Shown here: positions 5,808 to 6,926 of the stretch, piece after piece
Numbering within the stretch: the stretch's first letter is position 1
How the letters are laid out: each line of letters starts with the position of its first letter
Assembly: GCA_023427865.1 (NCBI GenBank)
Contig: JAEYZV010000403.1
Coordinates: forward strand, 1 to 6,926
DNA from: Acidobacteriota bacterium
GTDB taxonomy: Bacteria; Acidobacteriota; Vicinamibacteria; Vicinamibacterales; Vicinamibacteraceae
Reading direction: 5' to 3'
Length of the DNA stretch: 6,926 nt
Notes under the pieces: generated by a model
Told to the model about the DNA's origin: nothing
The model's input: the letters and a program-made list of their open reading frames with translations, nothing else
The model's database searches: none
Program-made: the position numbers and the translations under genes

Positions 5808-6926
5808 ATGCACACACCGTCACGCACCCGTCGCACGTTCATCAAGCAGGGCCTCGTCGGCACGGCCGGCGCCGCCGTGGGCACCCTCGGCCTCAGCGCG
5901 CGGTCGTATGCGCAGGTCCTCGGCGCCAACGACCGCATCGGCATCGCCGTCATCGGCATCCGTAACCAGGGGACGGTGCACCTCGAGAACTGGTGCCGGC
6001 TGCACGGAAGTCACAACGTGCAGGTGCGCACCGTATGCGACGTCGACGAGCGCCTCTTCCCGAAGGCCGTGTCGCTCGTGGAGCAGAAGACCGGCACCGC
6101 GCCGGGCACGCAGTGGGACCTCCGACGCGTGTTCGAGGACACGGCCATCGACGCGGTCTCGATCGTGACGCCGAACCACTGGCACGCGCTGGCCACCGTG
6201 TGGGCGACCCAGGCCGGCAAGCACGTGTACGTGGAGAAGCCCTCGTCGCACAACATCTGGGAAGGCCGGAAGATGGTCGAGGCGCGCGACCGTCACAAGC
6301 TGCGCATGCAGGTGGGATTGAACAACCGGTCGTCACCCAACGTGCGCGAGGCGATCGCGTTCCTGCGCGACGGCGGCATCGGCGACGTCTACATGGCGCG
6401 CGCCCTCTGCTTCAAGGCACGGGACTCGTACGGCATGGGCCCCGACAGCGAGCCCCCGAAGGAACTGCACTACGACCAGTGGCTCGGGCCTGCGCCGTGG
6501 CGGCCGTACAACGAGAAGCGCGGCCACTACAACTGGCACTGGTACTGGGACACCGGCAATGGCGACACCGGCAACACCGGGCCGCACCAGCTCGACATCG
6601 CCCGCTGGGGACTCGCCAAGCAGGAACACCCTGTGTCGGTCTACTCGGCCGGCGGCATCTACGGGTTCCGCAAGGAGCTTGGCACGCCGACGCCGGGCAG
6701 GCGCGTGTACGGCGACGTCGAGGCGTACGGGCACGACATGACGAGCCAGGAAACGCCGAACACGCAGACGGCGACGTACACGTACGCCGACGGCACGCTG
6801 CTCGAGATGGAGACGCGCGGCCGTTACACCAACCACGAGGGCAGCCAGGGCCAGGAAGTCGGCAACCTGTTCTTCGGCAGCGAAGGCTGGCTGGAGATCA
6901 GCGGCGACACGTGGAAGGCATTCCGG
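5808..6926 (+). CDS. Tat-exported Gfo/Idh/MocA-family oxidoreductase (3' end missing)
   Basis: The frame runs 373 codons from the ATG at 5808 to the window edge with no stop, so the carboxyl end is missing. Residues 6-13 (RTRRTFIK) are a twin-arginine motif, followed by a mild hydrophobic region and a cleavage site SYA-Q at 35-36. The protein is therefore exported folded, with its nicotinamide cofactor. The Rossmann domain follows: RIGIAVIGIRNQG (43-55), a CDVD acidic loop (77-80) after beta2, TPNHWHA (121-127), and EKP at 143-145 with Lys144 the usual catalytic lysine. The second domain has GPHQLDIARWGL (258-269), the family's H-xx-D block. Family members oxidise, reduce or rearrange sugars and cyclitols; exported forms are common in Acidobacteriota, Planctomycetota and Bacteroidota. 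The nucleotide loop is odd: after Gly50 the next glycine is Gly55, not the canonical GxGxxG. No clear Shine-Dalgarno sequence precedes the ATG. It diverges from the barrel gene. The exact substrate cannot be told. Confidence 0.88.
   Translation, partial: MHTPSRTRRTFIKQGLVGTAGAAVGTLGLSARSYAQVLGANDRIGIAVIGIRNQGTVHLENWCRLHGSHNVQVRTVCDVDERLFPKAVSLVEQKTGTAPGTQWDLRRVFEDTAIDAVSIVTPNHWHALATVWATQAGKHVYVEKPSSHNIWEGRKMVEARDRHKLRMQVGLNNRSSPNVREAIAFLRDGGIGDVYMARALCFKARDSYGMGPDSEPPKELHYDQWLGPAPWRPYNEKRGHYNWHWYWDTGNGDTGNTGPHQLDIARWGLAKQEHPVSVYSAGGIYGFRKELGTPTPGRRVYGDVEAYGHDMTSQETPNTQTATYTYADGTLLEMETRGRYTNHEGSQGQEVGNLFFGSEGWLEISGDTWKAFR

Noticed and set aside
5715..5813. Upstream ATG extension of the barrel protein on the minus strand
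   Set aside because: The extra 33 residues are charged, precede the signal peptide and would remove the export signal from the amino end; the strong ribosome binding site lies just before the ATG at 5714.
1..6926. CRISPR array, tRNA, rRNA, insertion sequence or phage genes
   Set aside because: No regularly spaced repeats, cloverleaf-like sequence, transposase motifs or terminal repeats were seen by eye.

Overview
The window is a stretch of high-GC bacterial chromosome (sampled rows of most genes are about 65 to 77 percent G+C). Most gene products carry an export signal or membrane segments. A Tat-exported Gfo/Idh/MocA oxidoreductase, a PEP-CTERM protein, an ArnT/PMT-type glycosyltransferase with a conserved soluble tail, and a secreted protein of a type I associate with Acidobacteriota all point to a Gram-negative soil-type bacterium. 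Acidobacteriota, class Vicinamibacteria, is my best guess; this is inferred from gene content and not proven. I see no rRNA, tRNA, CRISPR array, insertion sequence or phage gene.

Layout. Positions 1-1111 hold two minus-strand genes, probably one operon. The first is a lipoprotein with a zinc-metallopeptidase HExxH motif (242-1111). Downstream of it is the 5' end of a secreted protein that runs off the left edge (1-176). A 232-base divergent intergenic region (1112-1343) contains a perfect 7-bp inverted repeat. Then come three plus-strand genes: a cohesin-like PEP-CTERM surface protein (1344-1922) with distinctly lower GC than its neighbours, a polytopic GT39-type glycosyltransferase (1967-3532), and a secreted alpha/beta-hydrolase (3623-4570, GTG start without a Shine-Dalgarno sequence). 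A fourth plus-strand gene follows 30 bases after the hydrolase and is probably co-transcribed with it: a conserved secreted protein of unknown function (4601-5185). A small outer-membrane beta-barrel gene faces it on the minus strand (5214-5714). Diverging from that across 93 bases is the Tat-dependent oxidoreductase (5808 to the right edge, unfinished).

How the genes may work together. The common theme is the cell envelope and extracellular carbohydrate or ester chemistry: a membrane glycosyltransferase acting on the periplasmic side, an exosortase substrate, an exported esterase-like hydrolase, an exported sugar-type oxidoreductase, a barrel protein and an anchored peptidase. Short gaps support only the pairs 242-1111 with 1-176 and 3623-4570 with 4601-5185 as operons; the rest is neighbourhood only. 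I did not find convincing evidence of a new multi-gene system. The points most worth a second look are the low-GC PEP-CTERM gene, the uncharacterised secreted protein, the unusual nucleotide-binding loop of the oxidoreductase, and the SD-less GTG start next to a 12-bp palindrome.
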